A stretch of DNA of 12,279 nucleotides from Methanobacteriota archaeon. GTDB lineage: Archaea; Thermoplasmatota; Thermoplasmata; RBG-16-68-12. The notes under the pieces were generated by a model. That model made no database searches. It was not told the DNA's origin and was given only the letters and a program-made list of their open reading frames with translations. Each line of letters starts with the position of its first letter. Position 1 is the first letter of the stretch. The position numbers and the translations under genes are program-made. The stretch is from the NCBI GenBank assembly GCA_005878635.1, contig VBLS01000191.1:1-12279 (forward strand), read 5' to 3'. Below, in pieces: positions 1 to 6,155 of the stretch.

Positions 1-291
1 ATTCACGGTTAGTCCGAAACCGACAAGAGGTTCCGCCCGGGCGACGTCCGGTACTCGGCCCGCCGCGACAGAGGCGTTGACCACGTTCCTCTCGGAACCC
101 GAAGCCGTGAGGTCGATGGAGACTCCTCCCACGTAATAATCCGCCAGCCCCCGTAGGGTGGAATCCGTCGCCACCCATGGCGCCGAGGCTATCGCGATGC
201 CGAGAGCCAAGCCGATCAGTGCGGACGCCGTGGCCAATCGCCGACGGAGGACGGACCGGGCTGCGTACGCGGCGACGGCGAGGCGCCTCAA
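1..291 (-). CDS. FtsX/MacB-like ABC transporter permease, N-terminal part (runs off the left edge)
   Basis: An open frame of 97 codons runs from a TTG at 291 to the window edge. It begins LRRLAVAAYAARSVLRRRLA, followed by one hydrophobic helix (about residues 21-38) and then a soluble stretch containing YYVGGVSIDLTASGS. A short basic amphipathic start, one membrane helix and a large extracytoplasmic domain is the opening layout of FtsX/MacB-type permeases (MacB periplasmic core domain), which use ATP from a partner ATPase for mechanotransmission or lipoprotein/peptide export. The helices and partner ATPase that would confirm the family are outside the window. The start is unsure: TTG at 291 lies 35 bp from a TATA box, while the ATG at 296 is followed after one codon by TGA. 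Family call is inferred from layout and style, not from a diagnostic motif. Confidence 0.6.
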   Translation of the reverse strand, partial: MRRLAVAAYAARSVLRRRLATASALIGLALGIAIASAPWVATDSTLRGLADYYVGGVSIDLTASGSERNVVNASVAAGRVPDVARAEPLVGFGLTVN

Positions 292-320
292 AGCATCCCT
301 GGCTCCTGAACGTTTCAATG

Positions 321-330
321 GATAAATAAA
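321..330 (-). promoter_or_regulatory. TATA box for the left-edge permease gene
   Basis: The minus strand reads TTTATTTATC in otherwise GC-rich DNA. Archaeal transcription starts about 26 bp downstream of the box centre, which would be near 298-300, leaving a leader of only some 7-9 bases before the TTG at 291. The preceding CTCTT makes a T-rich tract that could also end transcription from the DUF62 gene upstream. Confidence 0.5.
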
Positions 331-378
331 AGAGTCGTCTTCCGGGCGATCGAAACGCCGTATGTGATCGCAGAGCGT

Positions 379-1167
379 CTACGCCTTCGTCACGACGACC
401 GGCATGCCTACCGTGGCCTCCAGTTGCGAGGCCGCGTTCGATTCGCGCCGCGAGATCTCCAGGAATCCGCTGGAGGCCATCGTCGCGAGGAAGTCCCCCG
501 GTGCGACAATGCCGTACGTGCGCACGAAGGGGACAGTCATTTCATAGCCACCGATCGCCACGGCGAGGCGGTCCCCGAAGGACCACGCCTTCTCCACGAC
601 GGATTGCGGGATGTTCGTCACGATGTTGCCGAAACGGTCGTACGTGATGACGACACCTTCGAAGCCGCCCTTCCGCTTCTTCGGCACGCCGAAGTCCAAG
701 TCCACGAAGTCCTTGACGACCGGCCCGACCTCCTTGACCTTCGTGCCGGACAGGAGGTGCGCGGCGGCGGGGGCGAACAGATCTCGACCGTGGAAAGTGT
801 CCGAGAGTTCCGGTCGGCCCAGTTTGCGGTTCGTGATCTCACGGACCTCCTTCAGTCCAAGTCGTCGGGCCGCGGGAATCACCAATCCGTTGTCCGGTCC
901 GACCAGGAGGGCGCCCTCGCAAACGGCCACGATGGCCCGGCGCTTCGTCCCGACTCCAGGGTCGACGACGCCAACGTGGACGGCGAAGGGGAAGTACGGC
1001 ACCGCGGAGTAGAGGACGAACGCCCCATGCCGAACGTCATGCGGGCGGACGTTGTGGTCCAGGTCGACGATCGTCAGCTCCGAGTCGATGGAGAGGATGG
1101 CTCCTTTCATCGCTCCGACATAAGCTCCAGGCCCGAAATCCGTCGTCAGCGTCACGATCCCGGTCAT
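379..1167 (-). CDS. SAM hydroxide adenosyltransferase (DUF62 / SAM hydrolase family)
   Basis: 262 residues, the usual family size. DUF62 enzymes use a water-derived hydroxide to cleave S-adenosylmethionine into adenosine and methionine; they are related to the SAM fluorinase and chlorinase. The family landmarks are present: TTDFGP at residues 8-13, DPGVG at 69-73, GPDNGL at 90-95, TFHGRDLF at 124-131 and DRFGNIVTN at 177-185. D69, R76 and H126 match in spacing the Asp-Arg-His triad described for the Pyrococcus enzyme, so it should be active. I chose ATG 1167 over the in-frame ATG at 1245: it begins right at the MTGIVTLTTDFG fold start, has GGTGAGGG seven bases upstream, and avoids a 68-base overlap with the preceding gene. 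The gap to that gene is 10 bp and the ribosome binding site includes its stop codon, so the two are co-transcribed. Why archaea destroy SAM this way is unresolved. Confidence 0.93.
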   Translation of the reverse strand: MTGIVTLTTDFGPGAYVGAMKGAILSIDSELTIVDLDHNVRPHDVRHGAFVLYSAVPYFPFAVHVGVVDPGVGTKRRAIVAVCEGALLVGPDNGLVIPAARRLGLKEVREITNRKLGRPELSDTFHGRDLFAPAAAHLLSGTKVKEVGPVVKDFVDLDFGVPKKRKGGFEGVVITYDRFGNIVTNIPQSVVEKAWSFGDRLAVAIGGYEMTVPFVRTYGIVAPGDFLATMASSGFLEISRRESNAASQLEATVGMPVVVTKA

Positions 1168-1177
1168 CTGCCAACCC

Positions 1178-3472
1178 TCACCGAATCTTCTTGAGACCTT
1201 CTTTGATGCGCTCGAGCTGCTTCTTCCGGCGTTCGAGATCTGCATCTTCCCTCCGGGCCTGTGCCTCCGCCTCCTTGAGTTTCGCCTCGCGGAGGGCGTG
1301 GCCCTCGAGCGTCTCCTTCACCGCGGCCCGATCGGAGGCGACCTGCCGCTTCATGGCTTCGAGTTTCGCGGCGCGGTCCTGAATCGATTTCCGCAGGACG
1401 GCCAAGGACTCCTCACGCCGCTTTCGTTCCGCGTCCATCCGGTCGGACCGGGTTCCGAGGGCGGCCTCCCGACGGAGCAATTCCCTGTTGCGGTTCTCGA
1501 GCAGTTGCTCTTGCTCACGGGCGGCCGCCTGGGCCGCCTCGAGTTCCTGCTCCTCGCGCTCGACTGCGCCGACCCTTCGCTCGTGGTCCCGTGCGAGGCT
1601 GGCCTCGCGCTCTCCGATCGCCGCGGCTCGCTTCTGGAGTTTCGCCGTCTCGCGGGCCAAGGTGGCCTGGGCCTTCGCGACGGCCTCCTCCCGCGGCCCA
1701 AACTCTCGAATCTTGACGAGGAGATCCATCTCCTGCTGCTCCAGCTTTCCCTTCAGTTCCTGCAGCGACGCCGTTTCCTTGGCGAACGCCCGCTCCTTTC
1801 CCTCCACCTCGCGGGCGCGGCGTTCGAGCTCGGCCTGCTTCGCTTGATGTTCCCGCAGGAGGGCCGCCTCGCGGGACTTCAGGTCCTCCACGGACGCGGC
1901 CTCCGCATCCGAGCGATGGCTCAATCGGAACTCTCTGGCCTCCGTCGCCTTCTCGCGCTTCTCGAGGTCCTGCTCGCGGCGATTCAGGTCGGATTCCCTC
2001 TTGGAGAGGTCCCGTCCGAGCGCCTCGGCCGTCCGGATTCGATCCTGAAGCGCCTTTTCGGAGCGGAGGAGTTTCGTCGCCTGTTCCTTCAGGCCGCCTC
2101 GGGATTCTTGAATCTCTTCCACGGTCCGGGTGGCCTCGCCTCGCTGCCTCTCAAACTCCCTCGCCTTGGCCGTGAGCTCGCGCTCCCGCCGCTCGAGTTG
2201 CTCGGATTTCCTGCGGACCTCCTGTTGCTCGGCGGCGAACTTGCGGTCCTTCCCTGCGAGGTCCTTTGCGATCTTCTCCATGCGCTGGGTGGCCCGGACC
2301 AGTTCGTCCCTCCGTTCCGCCAGGGTCGCGGCCTCCGCCACGACGGCCTCTTGTCGCTTGGCGAAGGCCGCGCTCTCGGAAGCCAACTTCGCCTCCCGAC
2401 GATCGAGATCCTTGAGCCGTGCGGTCGCATTCCGTTCTCGATCGGCAAGCGCCTTCTGCCTTTCCGTCAGCACGGGCTCTTGTCCCCGTACGCGCTCCTC
2501 GAGGCCCACGAGGGCCTGCTCCCGCCGGATGAGTTCTCGCTCGCGGGCTTCCGTTTCCTCGAGTCGTGTGTCGAAGGCCGCGCGCGCTTCCGAGATTTTC
2601 TGCGTCTCCTGCTGAAGCGTGGTATACAGTTCGCGCATCTGTTCGCGTTCCCGCTCGAGGGATTCCTGTCTCCCGGCCAGCGCGGCCTCCCGATCGTCAG
2701 TCGACGCGGCCCGCTCCGCCACCTCCCGTTCCCGGGCCGCCATCTTCCCGATCCGTTCGGCGAGGCTCCGCCGCTGGGTCTCCAGCTCCGCCCGCGCCTT
2801 CTCCGTCTCCATCGTGAGGATTTTCCGTTGGGATTGGAGCTCGACATCCGCGGCCCCGCGGCGTTCTTCCAGGCGGCGCATCAGGAGGCCGCTGGCCTGT
2901 TTGACCGCCTCCAGTTCCGCGCGCAACGACTCCAGTTCCTTCTCGCGAGCCCCGCTCTGCCGAGCCTCCCGCTCGAGTTCCCGGATGCGTTGCCGGAGGG
3001 ATTCCTCGTCGTCGATGAGCCCCCGCTCTGCGTTCTCGCGGTTTCGGAGGTCCCGAAGGTACGCTTCTCGTTCCGCGGCCTCCCGGGCGATCGCTTGGGA
3101 GAGGACCTCGTCGGCGTCTCCGAGTCCGGGAACGGACGCCTCGGGATAGCTGCGTTGCAGCTGGTCGATGCTGATCCGGGAGTGGCCGTAGTCGTAGGTG
3201 CGGACTTCGAGTCTCGATTTCTCACTCGCCGCATCCTTGAGGATTTCGAGGACGGCATCCGCCCCGGTCACCTCGACTTCCGATCGGTGCTCCGCGAGGA
3301 CGCCGTCTCCGCCGCGCAAGACGAGCACGCCCTCCGCGGGGGTCTCCCCGCGCACGACGGAGGTCTTGAGGAGGCCGTTGAACTTCATCGCCCGCAGTTC
3401 CGCGAGGAGCTCGCGGATGGCCTCCGGTCCTCCGTCGGAGATCTGCTCCACGCGGCCCGGAGGGACTTCCAT
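1178..3472 (-). CDS. Large coiled-coil protein with a small N-terminal globular domain
   Basis: 764 residues, no recognised catalytic motif, no signal peptide and no membrane helix, so it is probably cytoplasmic. Residues 1 to about 105 are a compact alpha/beta domain: a helix, then FNGLLKTSVV, GVLVLRGGDGVLAEHR and a helix GADAVLEILKDA. This resembles the small DUF4388/PATAN or DUF2226 kind of domain, but I cannot assign it. From about residue 125 to the end the chain is almost unbroken Glu/Arg/Lys/Ala/Leu heptads with recurring RREAxL and ERERE units, predicting one very long parallel coiled coil (several hundred residues). There are no Walker motifs, so it is not an SMC or Rad50 ATPase. It is the first gene of a two-gene unit with the DUF62 enzyme. 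Function is unknown; a scaffold, tether or spacer is the structural guess. High GC and Glu/Arg codons leave long shadow frames on the opposite strand. Confidence 0.85.
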   Translation of the reverse strand: MEVPPGRVEQISDGGPEAIRELLAELRAMKFNGLLKTSVVRGETPAEGVLVLRGGDGVLAEHRSEVEVTGADAVLEILKDAASEKSRLEVRTYDYGHSRISIDQLQRSYPEASVPGLGDADEVLSQAIAREAAEREAYLRDLRNRENAERGLIDDEESLRQRIRELEREARQSGAREKELESLRAELEAVKQASGLLMRRLEERRGAADVELQSQRKILTMETEKARAELETQRRSLAERIGKMAAREREVAERAASTDDREAALAGRQESLEREREQMRELYTTLQQETQKISEARAAFDTRLEETEARERELIRREQALVGLEERVRGQEPVLTERQKALADRERNATARLKDLDRREAKLASESAAFAKRQEAVVAEAATLAERRDELVRATQRMEKIAKDLAGKDRKFAAEQQEVRRKSEQLERRERELTAKAREFERQRGEATRTVEEIQESRGGLKEQATKLLRSEKALQDRIRTAEALGRDLSKRESDLNRREQDLEKREKATEAREFRLSHRSDAEAASVEDLKSREAALLREHQAKQAELERRAREVEGKERAFAKETASLQELKGKLEQQEMDLLVKIREFGPREEAVAKAQATLARETAKLQKRAAAIGEREASLARDHERRVGAVEREEQELEAAQAAAREQEQLLENRNRELLRREAALGTRSDRMDAERKRREESLAVLRKSIQDRAAKLEAMKRQVASDRAAVKETLEGHALREAKLKEAEAQARREDADLERRKKQLERIKEGLKKIR

Positions 3473-3688
3473 TGTCGATGTGAGATTATTATCATGCTAA
3501 GAAACTTCCCACGAGAATCTGGCGGCTGAAATCGAGGGCCGCCCAGACATCCAGTGCGGCGATCGGAAAACCGGACGAAAACGGCTATTGAGGAGCCGCG
3601 TCATTCACGTCTTGCGTTCGTGACGAGAACAGGCTCAGCGGACCAACGGTGTGACGACCTCTATGAGGGCTGAAACGCTTTGAACGAT
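3473..3688 (-). other. 216-bp intergenic stretch with no gene seen
   Basis: This gap separates the RusA gene from the coiled-coil gene. I see no tRNA, box C/D pattern or reading frame worth calling. An AT-rich patch, ATGATAATAAT, at 3485-3495 on the minus strand is the only promoter-like feature. Its centre is only 18 bp from the ATG at 3472, closer than the usual 26-28 bp, so it is a weak candidate. No ribosome binding site precedes that ATG. Confidence 0.35.
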
Positions 3689-4195
3689 TCACCCGCTCGA
3701 GATCGCGGGGTCCATGATCCGATGGACTTCGACCGCGACCCCCGGGGCCCCGTAGTCCTTCGTCGCGCGAATTTCGACGACTTGACTGTCGTCTGCGAAA
3801 ACGACGTAGGTGAGCGCGTCCAAAACGGCCCGGGTAAGCTTGTCTAAATCGGGACGTTTGTCAGGCCAAACTCGTCGGGTCTTCGGAGCCGATTTCGGTT
3901 TCGGAAGGCCGAAGTGCAGGTCGATTCCGACCGGGCCTTGCCAGGGCTGCTCCGGCGCAAAGTCCTGGGCGACGTCGGCGACGAGCCTCCGCCAGGCGGA
4001 CAGCCCCTTCGCCGTGGAAGTGATGATCGGTTTGCCCTTGACGACAAACGCCCGCGTGGATCCCTGTGGCGCGGGCAGGCCGTGCACTTGGAACATGATC
4101 GTGCCGTCGGTCCGAACGCCCCCGGAAACCGCAGGCAGCTTTCGGTCCTGCGACCCGCGAACGCGAGTCCGCTCCTTCGACTGCCCGGTCGCCAT
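3689..4195 (-). CDS. RusA-family Holliday junction resolvase (crossover junction endodeoxyribonuclease)
   Basis: 168 residues. RusA proteins are small dimeric metal-dependent endonucleases that resolve four-way DNA junctions. The fold start is FQVHGLPAPQGSTRAF (residues 35-50). The active-site signature is RPDLDKLTRAVLDALTYV (114-131) followed by ADDSQVV (134-140). D116, D118 and D136 correspond to the catalytic aspartates of E. coli RusA (D70, D72, D91). The position of its essential Lys76 appears to be Arg122. The chain has about 33 extra N-terminal residues, basic and polar, compared with the typical 120-135 residue family member. A start at Met34 is possible, but the ATG at 4195 has a full ribosome binding site. 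RusA is normally a phage or prophage enzyme and archaea usually rely on Hjc, yet no other phage gene is seen here. Base composition resembles the neighbours. Confidence 0.87.
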   Translation of the reverse strand: MATGQSKERTRVRGSQDRKLPAVSGGVRTDGTIMFQVHGLPAPQGSTRAFVVKGKPIITSTAKGLSAWRRLVADVAQDFAPEQPWQGPVGIDLHFGLPKPKSAPKTRRVWPDKRPDLDKLTRAVLDALTYVVFADDSQVVEIRATKDYGAPGVAVEVHRIMDPAISSG

Positions 4196-4205
4196 CTACC
4201 CATCC

Positions 4206-4213
4206 TCACCTCC
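4206..4213 (-). promoter_or_regulatory. Strong ribosome binding site of the RusA gene
   Basis: GGAGGTGA on the minus strand, 10 bases before the ATG at 4195. It is a full complement to the archaeal 16S rRNA tail and decides in favour of the long form of the protein over a start at the internal Met34. Confidence 0.75.
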
Positions 4214-4257
4214 CCTCGCGGGAGATGTCTGACGTCCGGCCGACAACGACCCATGCG

Positions 4258-4265
4258 CTATTAAC
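4258..4265 (-). promoter_or_regulatory. Candidate TATA box (proximal) for the RusA gene
   Basis: GTTAATAG on the minus strand, preceded by GACAAAT, which resembles an archaeal BRE element. Transcription would begin near 4235 and give a leader of about 40 bases carrying the ribosome binding site. Confidence 0.4.
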
Positions 4266-4304
4266 ATTTGTCCGAGGACCGGATTGTTTCTATGGACCCC
4301 TACC

Positions 4305-4312
4305 GATATAAA
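4305..4312 (-). promoter_or_regulatory. Candidate TATA box (distal) for the RusA gene
   Basis: TTTATATC on the minus strand is the most consensus-like box in this 150-bp gap. It predicts a start near 4282 and a leader of about 87 bases. It may be an alternative to the box at 4258-4265; the sequence does not say which is used. Confidence 0.45.
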
Positions 4313-4342
4313 GCCCCACGGGAGGTGGCTGAAAGTGAGCGC

Positions 4343-4720
4343 CTATTTCAGCGCGATCTTCGCGCGCTCCGGGTTGTCGACGACGAGCGCGATCTCCGTC
4401 CGGCCGTTCTTCGACGCGAGGATGTAGATCGAGTGCACGTTGATCCCCGCGCGGGCGAGGCGCCGGGCGACCTTCGCGAGCTCACCGGGGCGGTCCATCA
4501 GCTCCAGGTCCAAGATGTCGTTCAACTCGAACTTCAGGCCCGCGAGGGCGAGCGCCTTCTCCGTCGTCTGCACATCCGACGTCACGACCCGGAGGAACGA
4601 GTTGTCGTGTTTCGATTCGCTCGCGATCGCTCGGATGTTCACGGCAGCGCCCGCAAGGGCCTCCGTCACGCGCGCCAGCTCTCCCGTTTTATCGGCCACG
4701 AAAACCTTGAACTCCTTCAT
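4343..4720 (-). CDS. Stand-alone tandem ACT-domain protein
   Basis: 125 residues containing two ACT domains and nothing else. The first starts MKEFKVFVADKTGELARVTE (1-20) with the ACT hallmark of a Gly-Glu-Leu turn, and continues through VNIRAIASE. The second repeats the pattern: LELMDRPGELAKVARRLA, then GINVHSIYIL. ACT domains bind amino acids or similar small ligands at dimer interfaces. This layout matches the COG4747 kind of archaeal/bacterial protein, whose ligand is unknown to me. I chose ATG 4720 over the ATG at 4744 because GAGGGGG sits six bases upstream of it and the fold begins there. It lies 70 bp downstream of aspS on the same strand, with a possible promoter of its own. A sensor of an amino acid, perhaps aspartate-related given the neighbour, is only a guess. 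Confidence 0.85.
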   Translation of the reverse strand: MKEFKVFVADKTGELARVTEALAGAAVNIRAIASESKHDNSFLRVVTSDVQTTEKALALAGLKFELNDILDLELMDRPGELAKVARRLARAGINVHSIYILASKNGRTEIALVVDNPERAKIALK

Positions 4721-4763
4721 GCCCTGCCCCCTCAAAACGTGCAACAGTGAATCGGCGAGGCGG

Positions 4764-4772
4764 CTACAAAAG
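4764..4772 (-). promoter_or_regulatory. Weak TATA-like box upstream of the ACT gene
   Basis: CTTTTGTAG on the minus strand in the 70-bp gap after aspS. A start near 4741 would leave a leader of about 20 bases containing the GAGGGGG ribosome binding site. The match to a TATA consensus is modest, so read-through from aspS is equally possible. Confidence 0.3.
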
Positions 4773-4790
4773 ACTTGCTTCCGCGGCCCG

Positions 4791-6101
4791 TCACGGCACG
4801 AGCCGGGTACGGTCCCGCGGGAACAGGATCGCCTCCCGGATGTTGGGCAGGTCGAGGAGCTTCTGGACGAACCGGTCCACGCCGAAGCCCCAACCCCCGT
4901 GGGGCGGCATGCCGTACCGGAACGCCTTGAGATAGAAATCGAAGTTCTCGACGGTCAGGCCCTGCTCCTTCATCCGCCCGACCAGGACGTCATATCGGTG
5001 CTCCCGTTGCCCCCCGGACGCCATCTCGTCGCCCTTGTATTCGAGGTCGAAGGAGCGACTGGAGTCCGGATCTTCGGGATCGGCCATCACGTAGAACGGC
5101 TTGATCGAGGTCGGATAGCCGGTGAGGAAGTAGATCTCATGGCCTTCCTTCGCGAGGCTCTGCCCGAGGAGCTTCTCCGACTCCGTGTCGAGGTCGTCTC
5201 CGTCCCGGAGTCGTTTGCCCTGGCCCCGCAGGATCTCGAGTGCCTCCTCGTACCGGACGCGTTTGAAGGGGAGTTTCGGGCGGACCGGTGAAGCCCCGAG
5301 GAGTTCCAAGTCGGACTTCCCCGCGGCCCGCACACGCTCGATTGCGTGGTCGACCGCCCCCTCGAGGAAAGCGAAGACATCCTCTTGCCGCTCGATCCAC
5401 GCGACCTCGCCGTCGAACGAGGTGAACTCGGTCACGTGGCGGACCGTGTCGGAAGGCTCGGCGCGGAACGCCGGAGCGATCTCGAAGACCCGGTCGAGGC
5501 CCGTCGACATGAGCATCTGCTTGTAGAGTTGCGGGCTCTGACTGAGGTACGCCTTCCGGCCGAAGTAGTCCGTCCGGAAGAGCGTGGCGCCTCCCTCGGC
5601 GCCGGCCCCCGCGAGTTTCGGCGTCTGGACCTCGACGAAGCCCTGCCGCTCGAGGTATTCCCGGAACGCCGACGCAACGATCGCGCGGATCGAAAAGATC
5701 GCGCGCCGCTCCGGCTTCCGGAGATCCAGGGGGCGGTTGTCGAACCGGGTGTCCATGTCCGCGCCGACCTTGTCCGCCACCGGGAGGGGCAGCGGTGCGG
5801 CGGCGGGGCCGAGCACGTCGACCGCCTTCGCGACCAGCTCCCATCCGTTGCGGACCTGCCGGTTCGGCTGGACGGTCCCGCGGGCCGCGATGACGCTTTC
5901 CCGGACAATCTTGGAGGCCCGCGCGAACAGGTCCGCGTCCGACTTCTTGACCGTCACCTGGAAGGTCCCGGCCCGCTGGCGCACGATCAGGAAGGCGATG
6001 CCGCCGAGGTTCCGGACGTCTTCCGCCCAGCCCGCGAGGGACACATCCTTCCCGTGGTCGGCGGGGCCGATGGAGGTGAAGGCGCGGAAAAGGTCGGCCA
6101 C
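4791..6101 (-). CDS. aspS: Aspartyl-tRNA synthetase, archaeal/eukaryotic type
   Basis: 436 residues, normal for the archaeal class IIb enzyme, which charges tRNA-Asp (and in some lineages tRNA-Asn) in the cytoplasm. The N-terminal OB-fold that reads the anticodon covers about 1-105 (AGWAEDVRNLGG at 23-34). The catalytic domain shows TRFDNRPLDLR, YLSQSPQLYKQML, class II motif 2 as FRAEPSDTVRHVTEF, and motif 3 in GVDRFVQKLLDLPNIRE before a C-terminus ending RLVP. Motif 2 (RHxTEF) looks more like the eukaryotic form than the RHLNE of Thermococcus. The GTG start at 6101 has no ribosome binding site but lies 28 bp from a TATA box, so the mRNA is probably leaderless. At the two anticodon-domain positions linked to discrimination in archaea it has Glu27 and Arg84, neither the Trp/Lys nor the His/Pro pair, so Asp-only versus Asp/Asn charging is open. 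Confidence 0.96.
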   Translation of the reverse strand: MADLFRAFTSIGPADHGKDVSLAGWAEDVRNLGGIAFLIVRQRAGTFQVTVKKSDADLFARASKIVRESVIAARGTVQPNRQVRNGWELVAKAVDVLGPAAAPLPLPVADKVGADMDTRFDNRPLDLRKPERRAIFSIRAIVASAFREYLERQGFVEVQTPKLAGAGAEGGATLFRTDYFGRKAYLSQSPQLYKQMLMSTGLDRVFEIAPAFRAEPSDTVRHVTEFTSFDGEVAWIERQEDVFAFLEGAVDHAIERVRAAGKSDLELLGASPVRPKLPFKRVRYEEALEILRGQGKRLRDGDDLDTESEKLLGQSLAKEGHEIYFLTGYPTSIKPFYVMADPEDPDSSRSFDLEYKGDEMASGGQREHRYDVLVGRMKEQGLTVENFDFYLKAFRYGMPPHGGWGFGVDRFVQKLLDLPNIREAILFPRDRTRLVP

Positions 6102-6124
6102 GGAATCGCCGAGAAGGAGGTCGT

Positions 6125-6132
6125 CTAATAAA
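6125..6132 (-). promoter_or_regulatory. TATA box of aspS (leaderless)
   Basis: TTTATTAG on the minus strand, centred 28 bp upstream of the GTG at 6101. That is the archaeal TATA-to-start distance, so transcription should begin at or within a base or two of the start codon. There is no ribosome binding site between. Confidence 0.65.
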
Positions 6133-6155
6133 GGATGCGGTGGACGCGAGGAGCC

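Noticed and set aside
364..1194. A 276-codon plus-strand frame opposite the DUF62 gene
   Set aside because: Arg/Asp-rich shadow without motifs; the minus strand encodes all DUF62 landmarks.
1298..3529. A 743-codon open frame on the plus strand across the whole coiled-coil gene
   Set aside because: Its product is a Leu/Arg/Gly/Pro-rich mirror of Glu/Arg codons with no recognisable fold. The minus-strand frame has a clear heptad pattern and links to the DUF62 gene.
3473..3688. Possible tRNA or small RNA in the longest gap
   Set aside because: No cloverleaf, T-loop sequence or box C/D pair could be found by eye.
4305..4427. Plus-strand AT-rich box, GGAGGTGG and GTG 4335 opening a 30-codon frame
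   Set aside because: The frame is antisense to the end of the ACT gene, very short and featureless. The AT-rich box fits better as a minus-strand TATA box for rusA.
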